Origin: Lepturacanthus savala
Taxonomy: Eukaryota; Chordata; Actinopteri; Scombriformes; Trichiuridae
Direction of reading: 5' to 3'
DNA: 64,000 nt
NCBI GenBank assembly: GCA_030544235.1
Contig: CM060463.1
Coordinates: forward strand, 19,593,690 to 19,657,689
The notes below the pieces were generated by a model. The model saw nothing but the letters and a program-made list of their open reading frames with translations. It did not search any database and had not been told where the DNA came from. Both the position numbers and the translations under genes were made by a program. Below are positions 32,033 to 42,819 of the stretch, piece after piece (the first letter of the stretch is position 1; each line of letters begins with the position of its first letter).

Positions 32033-34007
32033 ATGGAAATCCAGGGGCTTTCTGGTGCCCAAAACATTCACTCGCAACATGGCGCCCTACACAGAACCAC
32101 TTCGTCTCCGCTTCGATCAGCAACGGGCTCGATTCCTCGCTTTAATTCCACCGAAAATGAAGCGGGCAGACTACCGGAGTCGCCCGAACTCCAAAGTGAC
32201 AACAACAACAACAACGCCGGGCCGAGGACGTCTCCGTTTCGCCTACTGGCGGAAAATGGTAGCGGGGCGGACTGCTCACCCGTCAGCAAACCGCAACCGA
32301 CCGATAAAAAACATTTCCCGGACGCCGGAGCGAACCCGGCGCTCCGTTACGCGAACGCGGAGAAAGAAAGCGAGTTCAACGCGCTGTTCGCCCCGCAGGA
32401 GTTCGTCAGGACCGCGTGGAAGTACGGCGTGGAGAGCGAGGACGCTGTGATGCAAATGGCGCTGCCCCTGTTCGAAGGGGAAGAGGAACCGGTGCCGCAG
32501 CGGCAGCAGACGTCTCCAGTTTTACGGCAGCAGCGTGAGGACGCCGCCTCCAAGCAGCCTCCGGTGGGCAGCCACGACGACGACGCACCGGGCAGCTTCG
32601 GTAGAAACGCGCAGGAACTATATGTGGTTTTTAATGTCGTGCAAGACGATGGCGACGGGGAGGCGAGCGAACACCGAGCGGATGTCTGGTCATCTAAGGA
32701 CGGCGATAAAATGAAAGGTACCGTCAAGAAGCCGGAGAGCTCAGAGGCGAGTTCTTGCGGTCCCATGGAGCCTGGAAACGGCAGCGACGTGCTTCTGCGG
32801 GAACCGAACGACGACGACAGCCTGAACTGCCTCGAAACTCAGAAAAAAAACGAGCACGTCTACAATTTGCTGAACGACAGCTGCGCCAAACAGACGGACT
32901 ACTACCGCACCGTCGAAGACGTCGTTTTGACGAACAAATATGGCGATAAGATCTGTGGCCAGATATGTACGGAAAACAACGACGGTAAGTTGTCCCGGGA
33001 GCTGTCCTCGCAGTCCCGGGCCGACGACGGCAGCGCCTTGATTCCGGGGAACTCGAGCGTCGCGGAGGCCATGGACACGTCGGGCTTCGTGCCGCCGGAG
33101 TCCACGAACCCGGCCGCGGCCTCCACGAGCCCGCCCGCGAGCGAAACCTTTTCCGGAACTATCACGATAAACAACCAGAGCATCATCGTGACCATAGAGA
33201 ACGGGATCCTGACTCTGGCCGCGCCGCCGGAGGGCTACGTCCACAAAGAGGACGACATGATCAGCTTAAAGGAGCATCTGGGCATGAAAGATCACGAGGA
33301 CATTGTGCTGCTCAACTACGACAGCGGCACCAAATCTATAGGGAAGATCAGCACGCTCGCGGTGTCTAGCGCGAGCCAGCCGGAAGAGGCCAGGCCCGGC
33401 GTCTCCACGAGCGACTCCGAGCTGGCTTTAGTGGACGACTGCTCCCTGTCGGAGCTGGCCACCTCTCTGGACTCGTGCCCCATCGTTAAGCAGGAGGCGG
33501 CGGTGCTCTGCGCCGTAACGGAGGCGGATCTGGTCACGCCGTCCCCTAAAGCGGTCGTCGCGGACTGCGACAGCGAAGACTTCCAGTCTGTCCAGCTGTT
33601 CCGGTCCAAGAAGGAGACCGTGGCCTCCTTCGCCTGCCCGGAGCCCGGCTGCTCGTGTACTTTCGACACGCGGCAGAAGCTGAAGGTTCACCTCCTGAAC
33701 CACGCGGAGGACCCGCGGCCGTACCAGTGCACCGTGGAAGGCTGCGGCTGGGCGTTCGCCACCTGCTACAAGCTGAAACGGCACCTCCACTCCCACGACA
33801 AACAGCGGCCCTACACCTGCGTGTTTGAAGGCTGCGGGCGCCGGTTCACCACCGTCTACAACCTCAAGGCTCACGTTAAAGTGCACGAGCAGGATAACGC
33901 CTTCATCTGCGAGATCTGCAGCGAGAGGTTTCGCAGCGCGACGCGACTCACCAATCACCAGAGGGTCCACTTTGAGCCCCAAAGGCCCCACAAGTGTGAA
34001 TTCCCAG
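32033..34007 (+). CDS. zxdc: zxdc exon 1
   Basis: GC-rich exon coding residues 1-658: a long low-complexity acidic/Ser-rich N terminus, the conserved TITINNQSIIVTIENG block, and fingers 1-4 (CPEPGC, CTVEGC, CVFEGC, CEIC). It ends inside finger 5 after CEFP, one base into a Gly codon. Donor gtaaca. Confidence 0.95.
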
Positions 34008-37000
34008 GTAACATGATGCCGCTTTGATTCAGGGCTCAACTATTTTTCATACTCTATTATAATCATTAGTTTAATGTTGATCGCTGTTCCCCAAAGGTGA
34101 AGATTCAACCTAAAATGTCCTTTTTATTGTCCAAAACAACAGTCCACAACCCAAAGGTCACCAGTTTACAATTATAGAAGACTAAAGAATCCAGAAAAAA
34201 CATTCAATTTGAGAAGTTGGAACCAGAGAATTTGGACGTTTTTCTTTTTAAAAATGACTTGTTGAATAACCAATAATTAAAATAGTTAGTAGTTAGTTAA
34301 TGTAATAGTTGGGATTGTTATTGTTATTGTATTGTTCTCTATAAAATGTCAGTGAAAAATATAACTTCTTAGAGCCCACAGTGAAGTCTTCAACTAAGTT
34401 ATTTTTCTTTTATCTGAACCTTTATTCCACACATTTTGACATTTTTGTACTATAAAGCGTTTCTGATTATGTATAGATGCCATTAGGGCTGCAACTAATG
34501 AATATTTTAATAGTCAATTAATCTAAGGAAATAGTTGTTTGTTTAATAAAATGGAGTAAAATATCAATCACTGCTTCCCAAAGCTGCAGATTCAACATAA
34601 AATGTACTTTTTTAGTCCCAGAACAACCCAAAAACCATCAGTTTACTGTTAATATAAGACTAAAGAAACTAGAAGTCAATCAGATTTGAGAAGCTGTAAC
34701 CAGAGTATTTAGATGTTTTTGTCTTAAAGACTCAAATCAATCAATTAAGGCTATTTTTTATAATTAATTGTTCTGTTTATAAAGTGTCACAGTAGAAAAA
34801 TAATTTCATACAACCCACAGTGATGGCTTAAAATGGCTTGTTTTGTTTGATCTGAACCTTTATTACACACATTTTAGAAGCTGCAACCAGCAAATGTTTG
34901 ACATTTTTATTGCTTATTTAATTATCAGATGATTAATTTATTTTAATAAATTCAGTTGTGTAATCATTGCAGTCATTTCTGTATTCATCAAGTACTACAG
35001 TTTATTATTGTTCCCTTTTTTGCATGTGGTTGGGTCCTGGTCTACTGTTAAAGAGCAAGACAGTGTTGTTAGAAATTAAATAATTAGGTCAAATATTAAC
35101 TTATTTAAAGCTGCACATCCAGATTTGCGTATTTTCAGCTCTAAACTGTACGTATGAGTGAACAATCTAAACGTCAACGGTCTACTCGGATACCACAAGG
35201 TCTTGTGGAAACACTGTAGTCATATTTGTCAGTGGTTTTGAATTCACTTTAGAACCTTTTTTTCAGAATGTAAAATGAAAACAAAGGGAAATCATTAATT
35301 GAATAGTAACAAACTAATTGCTGAGTCGTTGCAGCTGTGTTACAATGTGCCATCCTCTCTCTTTTCAGGCTGTGAGAAAACGTTCATCACCTTCAGTGCC
35401 CTCTTCTCCCACAATCGCACTCACTTCAGAGAAACAGGCCACTTCACCTGCACATACCCCGGCTGTGACAAGATGTACGACAAGGCCTGTCGCCTCAAGA
35501 TCCATTTGAGAAGTCACACTGGTAAGATGATGCTAGATCAGGAAGTCATGAGAGCCCTGATTTCCTGTAGGAATTCATTCCTCCATCACATGATGCTGTG
35601 GTTTTGTTGCCGTCAGCTAAAGTCTGCTAATTTCAAATGAGAACAGCTGCACACTTAGAAAACATAAAAAAAAAAACATGCCACCACAATCTATGAACAT
35701 GTCACTGAACCCTCTGGAGCAAGTTACACCAATTCATAGTGAGATAGCTTTGTGATACAGAAAGGCAATATTTAATAAACTAATCTTTGTTATATAATCT
35801 AATAAATATAATTCTGTGCACAATTAAATAACCTCTTATTTCTGTTTTTCAGGTGAAAGGCCGTTTGTCTGTGACTCTGAGGGCTGCGGCTGGTCCTTTA
35901 CGAGCATGTCAAAGCTGCTCCGACACAAACGGTAAGTGTTTACAAAAGATAGTTTCCCCTCAGTATGAATTAAGTGGTAACTCTCATCCCAACCATTACA
36001 CTAATAGTTAAAGTCAGTTAGTCTCAATACTAGAGTTGCAATGGTTAGTCAGTTAATTGAGTAGTTACTATTACATTAATTGCCAACTATTTTGATAATC
36101 AATTTGAGTCTTTCTTTTGTCTTCTATAATAGTAAACTGATGTTTGGGTTGTCGACTGTTGGTCTGGACAAAAAAGACATTAAGTTGAATCTTTGTTTTT
36201 AGCAAACAGTGATCAACATTATACACCATTTTATGAATATGAATTAACTGATTTATCAGTTAATTCATGAAAAATCAATAAATTGACTGTCAAAATAGTT
36301 GTTAGCTGCAGCCCAAGTCAATTCCTTTTAATTAAAAAAAAGGGTAGAATACCCTGGATCTAGATGTTTTCTTTTAGTCTGATGTTGCTTTATACTGAAT
36401 TTGTCATCACTGTAAGGCATTTTTTATGTACCTTTTATCATTCATGGCTGTTTGGCTGTAGATTAGTATAACTGAAGCAGTTTATTTGCTGCTGAACACC
36501 AGTATATTGTCATCATTTTGCAGTGTTTAACTCCCTTTTATTAAATTAAATATGTTTTCTGTAGGGATTTAATCAGAGTTTTGTTTTTGTTTTCCCTATT
36601 TTGTGCTTCTGCTCTTGTCCAACTTATGTACATTTTAAATATATTTGGTCTGGTAAAAGAGCTTTTCACATTGTCCTTCTCTATGTGTGTATAATAGGAA
36701 ACATGACGATGACCGCCGATTTGTCTGCACAGAGGAAGGTTGTGGGAAATCCTTCACTCGGGCAGAACACCTCAAGGGTCACAGTATCACCCATCTGGGC
36801 ACCAAGCCCTTCCAGTGCCATGCAGAAGGTAGGTCCCCACAGCTAAATACAGGATTTGCTGTTAGGAAATTGTTGATTTGGTGTGGCAGTGGTTGTTTTG
36901 TTTGTACGTTGGGCAATTTCTTGTCTTCTTTATGTTGTTCAGGTTGTAATGCCAAGTTCTCAGCTCGCAGCAGCTTGTACATCCACTCCAAGAAACACAA

Positions 37001-40000
37001 GCAGGACGCCAGCACCCTGAGGACCCGCTGTCCTGTGGCCAACTGCTCCAAGCACTTCTCCTCCCGTAGCAGCCTTAAGAGCCACATGCTCAAACACCAC
37101 CACCTCAGTCCTGGTGAGTAACCTCAATAAAGGCTTAAACTACATTTTTCAGTTAATACCATTGTGATGGAGTTGTTAGGGGAATCCTACCACTTTTACC
37201 TTTCACATAACATTAAGTCACTATTTTGATAGACGATTAACCTATCAATTATTGAAAGGGTTAATTGATTAGTTGTTTGGTTCATTAAAAAAAAGTGTAA
37301 ATTGTTGATCACTTTTTTCCCAAAGCTGAAGTTGCTCCTAAAATGTGTTTTTTTTTTTTTTTCTCAAGACAAACAGTCCACAAACCAAAGATCATCAGTT
37401 TATTATAGAAGACTAAAGAAACCAGAAAATAATCAGATTTGAGAAGCTGAAATAAGAGAATTTGGACATTTTCTTTAAAATGACTGAAATTGATTAATCG
37501 ATTATCAAAATAGTTGCAGATTAATGTAATAGTCAGCAATTAATCAACTAATTGTTGAAACTATAAACGGTTAGTTCATTGAACTTCATGCTTATATTTA
37601 TAATGTGCATGTTTTTGTTGTACTAAACTGAAATGATAATTCTCCTCCATTCCAGATGTTCTGAGCCAGATGGAGACCACCCCCACCCTGACCCCCAGCA
37701 GCGAGCTTATCAGCTCCACCCCAACAACAGTTGCCGGGCCGGGTATCACCGGGGGCGATCAGCTGACTAACCTGGACCTCAGCTCTCTTTTCTCCAGCGT
37801 GCCCAGTGGCACGGCGCCCACCGCTGGTATCGGAGTAGGAATTCCCGTGGGCGGGAGCAGCTCTAACGGCACCTTCACCATGGACCTCTCCTTGGTCAGC
37901 TCCGGCATCCTCACCATCGATCCCTCCTCGGTCGGCACCGCGCTTATCGCCGGCACCACGTTGGCCAAGGCGGTGGACCCCCTCATTCTTGCGTCCAGCA
38001 CCGATATGGGCCCCCACCACAGTCTGGAGGGAACAGTGGGCGACGTCCTGCCACCGCAGGGCACCCTCAACCTGGATGACGTACAGACGGTCACCCCAGA
38101 GGCCCTGGGAACCCTCACAGCTCTCACCATGCAGGGCACCGGCGCCTCCGTGGACCCCACCCTGCAGCATCCGCTCAGCTCCTCCAGCACCCTGGGAGTG
38201 GAGCCTGTGGCCTCCCTAGCTGTGGCCCCTGTCGCAGAGCTGCTGACTTCGCCCTCTAAGGTGGTGGAGGTGGGCGGCCAGGGCGGAGCGGGGCCCCTGC
38301 TCGGCTGCACCGAGGTGCTGGGGCCTCAGGAGGGAGCCAAAGTCCTCACACAGTTTGTTTTCCCCAGACACAGCAGCAACTTCAGCCCACAGAAAGACAC
38401 AGAGCTCAATGCAGTGTCACCCAGCAGCTTCCTGGTGAGAAAACCAACAGCAGAGATGAAGATAAATGAGGGTGTTCGTTTGCTACTGTGACTTTAAAAG
38501 TTAGACTGGAGCTGGGTGATATATTTAAAAAAAGGCCTATTGATATTAATTGTTTATATTGATAATTGATGATAGAACATATATTGATATATAATATTTC
38601 ATATCAGTAAATAACAATGTTTAGTGATCTTTTTTACATATCTATTTTTAATAATGACCAGGAGAAAAAAAGCTGAATGTAACCAAATTTGTTCACTTCT
38701 CTGTTAAATGACTGGCTGACTCAATGATGCTTTGGGGCTTTATTCATTTACAATTACTGTAATAGTTGGCAACTAATTGACTAATAGTTCGGCTCTAGAT
38801 GGTTCCATTATCAAGGTATACTTGATGTTAATATAGGGAGCAGCATTGTTTTTTTTTCTTCATGCAAGCCTGAGTGTAACTATCAATATTATATTGAACT
38901 ATTGTCTTATATTATTGATGTGGATATTGAAGATGTGTATCAATATTGTTTTATTACCCAGGCCCAATTTAGACTAATATTGTATATTGTTTCTTATTGA
39001 AGTAATTTGAAGATAAAAGAATTGTAAATTCATCAAAAGCTGCTGTAATGATGGTTTAGATAATGTGTGTCTTTTTTGTGTGTGTGTTAGGAAAGTGGAG
39101 GTTCAGCAAGGACTGACTACAGAGCCATCCAGCTGGCCAAGAAGAAAAAGCAGATAGGCCCCTCTGCCGCCTGTGGTAACACACACTAACTTCACCAACT
39201 TCAAGCTTGTATTTGAAGATCATCTTTCTGGTTTCAGAATACAGACTAAAGTAATCGTTGATGTTCTCTTTGATTGAATCCAGGGAGTTCAGGTTCAAGT
39301 CAGAGAAAAGCTAAAGGAGCGAAGGCTTCCTCTGCTTCTGCACCACTGGCTCCAACTGGTGCTCGTTACGGTGAAGGAGCTGCATCAGCCAATGGGGGCC
39401 TGACTCTGCGTGACCCTGTCACTGGGGCCCAGTATGTCCAGATTCAGCTGCTGCAGGTGACATAAAGTTCGTTACTCAACCACACTGGTGGATATCTGCA
39501 AAATATTTGTGTTAATCCATGGGGGAGTCAAACTCAATTTCGGTCTGTCTGTGTGTGTGTAGGATGACCCGGCCAGTGATGGAGACCTGGCCTTCCAGCT
39601 GAGCTCTCAGCCCTCCAGCTCTCACTCCCAGCTCACTGTTGACCTGCCTGTGAACATTTTACAGGTAAATAGCATTTTTCCAAGTAACGATCCGATTCAG
39701 GGATTTGTTTTCAGTAACTTTTTAGCCCAAAATTCAATCAGCTTGACTGAAATAATGGCTGGATACTCAACAGTTCAAATGAAGTTTCCTAGATTCCTGC
39801 TGATTCTTGAAAGGGAGTCGGGTATAAATTAAGTATTGATATAAAGCAAACAAGTAAACATCAATTAATAGCAAAAATAAAAAATTAGCAAAAATTATTT
39901 GAATTAAGGGCAACCAACATCTTGTGAGGCCTTTACATATACAATTCCTTTGACTTTATGCTTCTTTGTGCTCTGACATCCACTGTCAACTGTGGGACCT

Positions 40001-40592
40001 TATAGAGACAGGTGTGTGCCTTTCCAAATCATGTCCAGTCAACTGAATTTACCACAGATAGACTCCAATTAAGCTATAGAAACATCTCAAGAAATATCGC
40101 GTGTGCATGCGTGTGTGTGTGTGTGTGCAAACACACCCTGCATGATTATGAAGATGTTACAAGTTGTTAGAAAAAAAAATCTGATATACATGGCGTATCA
40201 TATCGTATATGGAATCAATACGATCGGGTTTATTATCTTTTAAATCAATATTAGATTTAAATATGTCATCCTGAAGGCCAACTTGCCGAGCACAGATCGA
40301 TGTCGTTGGATCGCAGGAATATAGATTGATACATGGATGGATTAGATGAATCGATACACCCCTACCACGCAGTGATGCAATGAGTGAAATATAGAATCAT
40401 ATCGTTGATGTGAGCACATGTATTCATCACTTTTTTCCCAATATAATATCGATGCGGAAAGAAGGAACATGATATAAGAAAAACAATCTCTGTCATTCCT
40501 CACAGGAACCTTCAGTGATGACAGAGGACGACAACGGCTCCGACAACTCTCAGTTTACAGGAAGCACAATCAACCTCCAGGACTTGGAGTGA
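32033..40592 (+). CDS. zxdc: Zinc finger protein ZXDC, complete (10 exons)
   Basis: ZXDC is a nuclear zinc-finger cofactor; in mammals it works with CIITA at MHC class II promoters and in myeloid genes. Exons 32033-34007, 35369-35521, 35853-35931, 36698-36828, 36943-37113, 37656-38434, 39091-39175, 39284-39456, 39563-39664 and 40506-40592 join in frame to 1244 residues. Ten C2H2 fingers span about residues 535-831. Residues ~375-400 (TITINNQSIIVTIENGILTL) match the conserved pre-finger block. The C-terminal activation region has SGGSARTDYRAIQLAKKKK and ends GSTINLQDLE, nearly identical to the human end as I recall it. The ATG at 32033 has A at -3 and G at +4; the frame is open upstream to 31859 without another ATG. 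VKQE near residue 485 is a SUMO-type site. The segment before the fingers is much longer than in human ZXDC (about 858 residues in total). Confidence 0.95.
34064..34330. mobile_element. GGGCTGCAAC-family element, copy 2 (truncated)
   Basis: Carries the reverse-oriented family core (CCCAAAGGTCACCAGTTTAC, TATAGAAGACTAAAG, GAGAAGTTGGAACCAGAGAA) without the left terminus. Confidence 0.7.
34484..34965. mobile_element. GGGCTGCAAC-family element, copy 3
   Basis: Begins AGGGCTGCAACTAATGAATA, then TAGTCAATTAATC. It has the core ATAAGACTAAAGAAACTAGA and GAGAAGCTGTAACCAGAGTA. Same orientation as copy 2, giving a tandem pair in intron 1. Confidence 0.78.
35369..35521 (+). CDS. zxdc: zxdc exon 2
   Basis: Completes finger 5 (CEKTFITFSALFSHNRTH) and encodes finger 6 (CTYPGCDKMYDKACRLKIH). 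Acceptor tttcag, donor gtaaga. Confidence 0.95.
35853..35931 (+). CDS. zxdc: zxdc exon 3
   Basis: Encodes the GERPF linker and most of finger 7 (CDSEGCGWSFTSMSKLLRHK). Acceptor tttcag, donor gtaagt. Confidence 0.95.
35932..36697 (+). other. zxdc intron 3
   Basis: Contains one GGGCTGCAAC-family element (36031-36315); the rest is AT-rich with nothing recognised. Confidence 0.7.
36031..36315. mobile_element. GGGCTGCAAC-family element, copy 4
   Basis: Left end AGAGTTGCAATGGTTAGTCA, right end GTTGTTAGCTGCAGCCC, with core GTCTTCTATAATAGTAAACT. Forward orientation, opposite to copies 2 and 3. Confidence 0.78.
36698..36828 (+). CDS. zxdc: zxdc exon 4
   Basis: Encodes KHDDDRRF, finger 8 (CTEEGCGKSFTRAEHLKGH) and the first part of finger 9. 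Acceptor aatag, donor gtaggt. Confidence 0.95.
36943..37113 (+). CDS. zxdc: zxdc exon 5
   Basis: Completes finger 9 (CNAKFSARSSLYIHSKKH) and encodes finger 10 (CPVANCSKHFSSRSSLKSH). Acceptor ttcag, donor gtgagt. Confidence 0.95.
37114..37655 (+). other. zxdc intron 5, mostly a mobile element
   Basis: A GGGCTGCAAC-family element occupies about 37210-37566 (core TATAGAAGACTAAAGAAACC, GAGAAGCTGAAATAAGAGAA). The remainder is unremarkable. Confidence 0.72.
37210..37566. mobile_element. GGGCTGCAAC-family element, copy 5
   Basis: Reverse-oriented core between GACGATTAACCTATCAATTA and AATCAACTAATTGTTGAAAC; the outermost terminal bases are worn. Confidence 0.75.
37656..38434 (+). CDS. zxdc: zxdc exon 6
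   Basis: Codes residues 837-1096, the Ser/Thr/Pro/Gly-rich transactivation region beginning DVLSQMETTPTLTPSSELIS and containing SGILTIDPSS and LDDVQTVTPEALG, both recognisable in ZXD proteins. High GC. Antisense frames here are shadows. Confidence 0.93.
38435..39090 (+). other. zxdc intron 6 with AT-rich element
   Basis: 38511-38967 starts GCTGGGTGATATATTTAAAA and ends TTATTACCCAGGCCC, the same end type as 5178-5706 and 61575-62033. A fragment resembling the GGGCTGCAAC-family right end (ACTAATTGACTAATAGTTCG) lies inside at about 38770-38800, so the element is composite. Confidence 0.6.
39091..39175 (+). CDS. zxdc: zxdc exon 7
   Basis: Encodes ESGGSARTDYRAIQLAKKKK, a highly conserved ZXDC segment with a basic run. 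The acceptor follows a (GT)n-rich tract (ttttgtgtgtgtgttag). Donor gtaaca. Confidence 0.94.
39284..39456 (+). CDS. zxdc: zxdc exon 8
   Basis: Encodes SSGSSQRKAKGAKASS and ends TGAQYVQIQLLQ, matching the VQVQLVQ block of human ZXDC. Acceptor tccag, donor gtgaca. Confidence 0.92.
39563..39664 (+). CDS. zxdc: zxdc exon 9
   Basis: Encodes DDPASDGDLAFQLSS and SQLTVDLPVNILQ, matching DDPSGEG...LTVDLPVYVLQ of the family. The acceptor again follows a GT tract (tctgtgtgtgtgtag). Donor gtaaat. Confidence 0.93.
39665..40505 (+). other. zxdc intron 9 with Tc1-like fragment
   Basis: 39955-40100 is a Tc1-like fragment and 40165-40450 an AT-rich dispersed repeat with ATCGATACACCCCTAC near 40350. Otherwise AT-rich. 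Confidence 0.65.
39955..40100. mobile_element. Tc1-like transposon terminal fragment
   Basis: GGGACCTTATAGAGACAGGT, TGTGCCTTTCCAAATCATGT and ACTCCAATTAAGCTATAGAA match, from memory, the non-coding end of a very common fish Tc1-like transposon, different from the lineage at 19-20 kb. Only about 145 bases remain. Confidence 0.75.
40506..40592 (+). CDS. zxdc: zxdc exon 10, terminal coding
   Basis: Encodes EPSVMTEDDNGSDNSQF and TGSTINLQDLE, then TGA (40590-40592). The GSTINLQDL end is the family signature. Confidence 0.95.
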   Translation, partial: EPSVMTEDDNGSDNSQFTGSTINLQDLE

Positions 40593-41240
40593 CGGACGTC
40601 GCTGCCGCCTCTGTCCACGGTTTACATCCACAAAGATGCGATGAGACGATAGACTGCAGTAAGCAGTCGTCTCCATTTTATCCGGGACTCTGGACATGTG
40701 GTTAATACGGTTTAGATTGGGGGGGATATGATCCCACTGATAACGCACCTTGAAACAAGGGGATGGGTTTTTCTTTTGTTGTTGTTTCGATGAATATGAT
40801 GTTTTATTTCTCCCGTTTGTACCAAAATCAAACCTGAGAGCACTCTCACGTCACTGAGACTCCAGCCTTGCACACACGAGAGGCTGCTCGCGTTCCTCCG
40901 TGTTCTCTTCTCATCTCTTCCATGGTGCCACATCGCCACATCGTGCACACACAGCGAGGGCCGTCTACGCTCCGGTCGCCTTACAGACGCCTCCACGCTG
41001 TGCACACCTCCACCGGCAGGTTATCTGCTTTTATTTGTTGCAATTTTGATTTTCTTATGTTTTTGTTTAGATTTATTTTTCTATGGCAAAACAGTAAGTT
41101 GAAATGTTGAAAACATGCCTCTCCATGCAGTTACTACCTTCTTAAAATAATTTCATCTGTTTATTTATTGTTTAGATGAGGGTTTACAGAATGGCAGAGC
41201 CAACACAGAGATGAATAAAAGAATTAAAAGCACAATCAGA
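40593..41240 (+). other. zxdc: zxdc 3' UTR with poly(A) signal
   Basis: AATAAA at 41214-41219, followed about 20 bases later by a GT/T-rich element (CAGTTTGTCTCAGGTACTTT), gives a 3' UTR of about 650 bases. Confidence 0.75.
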
Positions 41241-41579
41241 ACAGTTTGTCTCAGGTACTTTTATTCCTCATTTTTTGGTTCAAAGAATGTTGAAGACATT
41301 GTTCAGTCTTGTCTTGTTGAGGAGATTCTTCAAGCTGTGTTACAAGCTGAGTAATAGTCATGACCGCCAAGTGGCTGTAATCAATATTTTTGGGGGATAA
41401 TTTATCAAATGTCAGAATTAAATTTGTTAGATGTAGCTTGTAGTGATGAATTTACAGTGACTGCAGCACCCACCACACTTCACTGAGCTTTTTATAGTAA
41501 GTTTCAGCTTTTTTTTTTACTTTTGTTCTTCCACTCTGTGTTCTTGTTTTCAGAAAAAAAATTGTAAAAGCCCATGCTG

Positions 41580-41870
41580 TGTTCAGCAGCAAACACACAC
41601 AGTTGGTGACCAGCTGGTGAACATAGTGGAGCATTTTTTAAGCTGATAAAGCGCCAAATATTTCCCTCAGGAGTGGGTAGGGACCAAAAACGGAGCTAAC
41701 AGATGTAACTGTTGGCTTTTTAAACGTAGCAGTCTAGTTTTAAATAGATGGTGGACTTTGTTGTAAATGTTAGCACTTTTTTTTTTTTTACTTAGCACAA
41801 ACATTCATAGGTAGGCCATCTAGGCAGCAAACTGCACAAGCTTTCTTCAACCCTATGTAGAAAACCCTAA
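41580..41870. repeat. Dispersed repeat, partner of 4440-4570
   Basis: CTGGTGAACATAGTGGAGCA, ATATTTCCCTCAGGAGTGGG and GGGACCAAAAACGGAGCTAA form a recognisable fish dispersed repeat; the first part matches 4440-4570. Borders uncertain. Confidence 0.5.
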
Positions 41871-42433
41871 TAATTTTCACTCTACTTATAAGTTAATGAA
41901 CTGCAGTACAGTTAATGATTAACATTTTAAACTTGCAGTTGTATTAAGATAAGCCTGTGTGAGCTCATATTAACAGAGAATATAGCATTGTAAATATCCC
42001 TGAGGTCACTGTTATGTCACACCTGGAGTCTGATGAGTGTTTCCCCCTCTGAAGGTTAGAAATGTCCATGTTGCAGTTGTGTTTCTGAACCAGCAGATGG
42101 CATCAATGTCACATGGAGCAGCCCTCATGACTTCCATACAGAGGGCAGCAGTCAGCATGTTCCTAATTAACAAACTCAGTCTTAAGTGACACCCTTTGAA
42201 GAATATTTTAGCATAATTCTATCATGTGTTCTCCTTTTGTGTCTCAGATAGCCACCTACTGTTCCTTAGATTTCTTGACCCCCTTCGTGATATAAATCAG
42301 GAGGGTCACTGGATTATAGAGAGGGGTCACAAGATGATACTGGAAAAAAATAGTTTTCAAGCTTTCTCATAATTCCTACCTTATTTCTTGTATCTAATGA
42401 TATCTGACCTCAGATAAAATGAAATGTCTTTCA

Positions 42434-42665
42434 AGAGCTGCAATAAGTGATTAGTTGATTGACACGATTAATCAGCAGGTGTTTTTTATTAATAGAATAA
42501 TTGTTTTAGGCATTTCAAAAGAACAATGGAAAATGGTTTCAGCTTCTCAGATGTGTTGGTTTATTGCTTTACTTTATGGGACATGATAAACTAAATCCGT
42601 ATTCAGTGATATTTTTCACTATATTTTTTTCCACAATTTATAAACAAAAATTATGAACCGATGAG
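42434..42665. mobile_element. GGGCTGCAAC-family element, weak copy
   Basis: AAGAGCTGCAATAAGTGATT, GATTAATCAGCAGG and TTTCAGCTTCTCAGATG resemble the family, but the core is heavily diverged. Confidence 0.45.
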
Positions 42666-42763
42666 TCAAGACAATCTGTAACTTAACTGGTGAATAATGC
42701 AAAATGTGAAGATGAGTGGGGTAGTAACTTTGCTTTATTTTCATTTCATAGGGGCACAAACAT

Positions 42764-42772
42764 GGATGGATG

Positions 42773-42819
<47 letters not shown>
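42764..42819. repeat. (GATA)n microsatellite
   Basis: GGATGGATGGATA followed by about 11 GATA/TAGA units; the flank CAGTTGTCATAGCAG is unrelated. Confidence 0.96.

Larger units (their letters stand above)
34008..35368 (+). other. zxdc intron 1
   Basis: Mostly two GGGCTGCAAC-family elements (34064-34330 and 34484-34965), with a short AT-rich remainder before exon 2. Confidence 0.75.

Noticed and set aside
32347..34039. Several long antisense frames over zxdc exon 1 (up to 203 codons)
   Set aside because: Shadows caused by the high GC content of exon 1; the + strand carries the verified zinc-finger protein.
37598..38310. Antisense frames of 183-190 codons over zxdc exon 6
   Set aside because: GC-rich shadow frames; the sense strand matches ZXDC and joins in frame on both sides.
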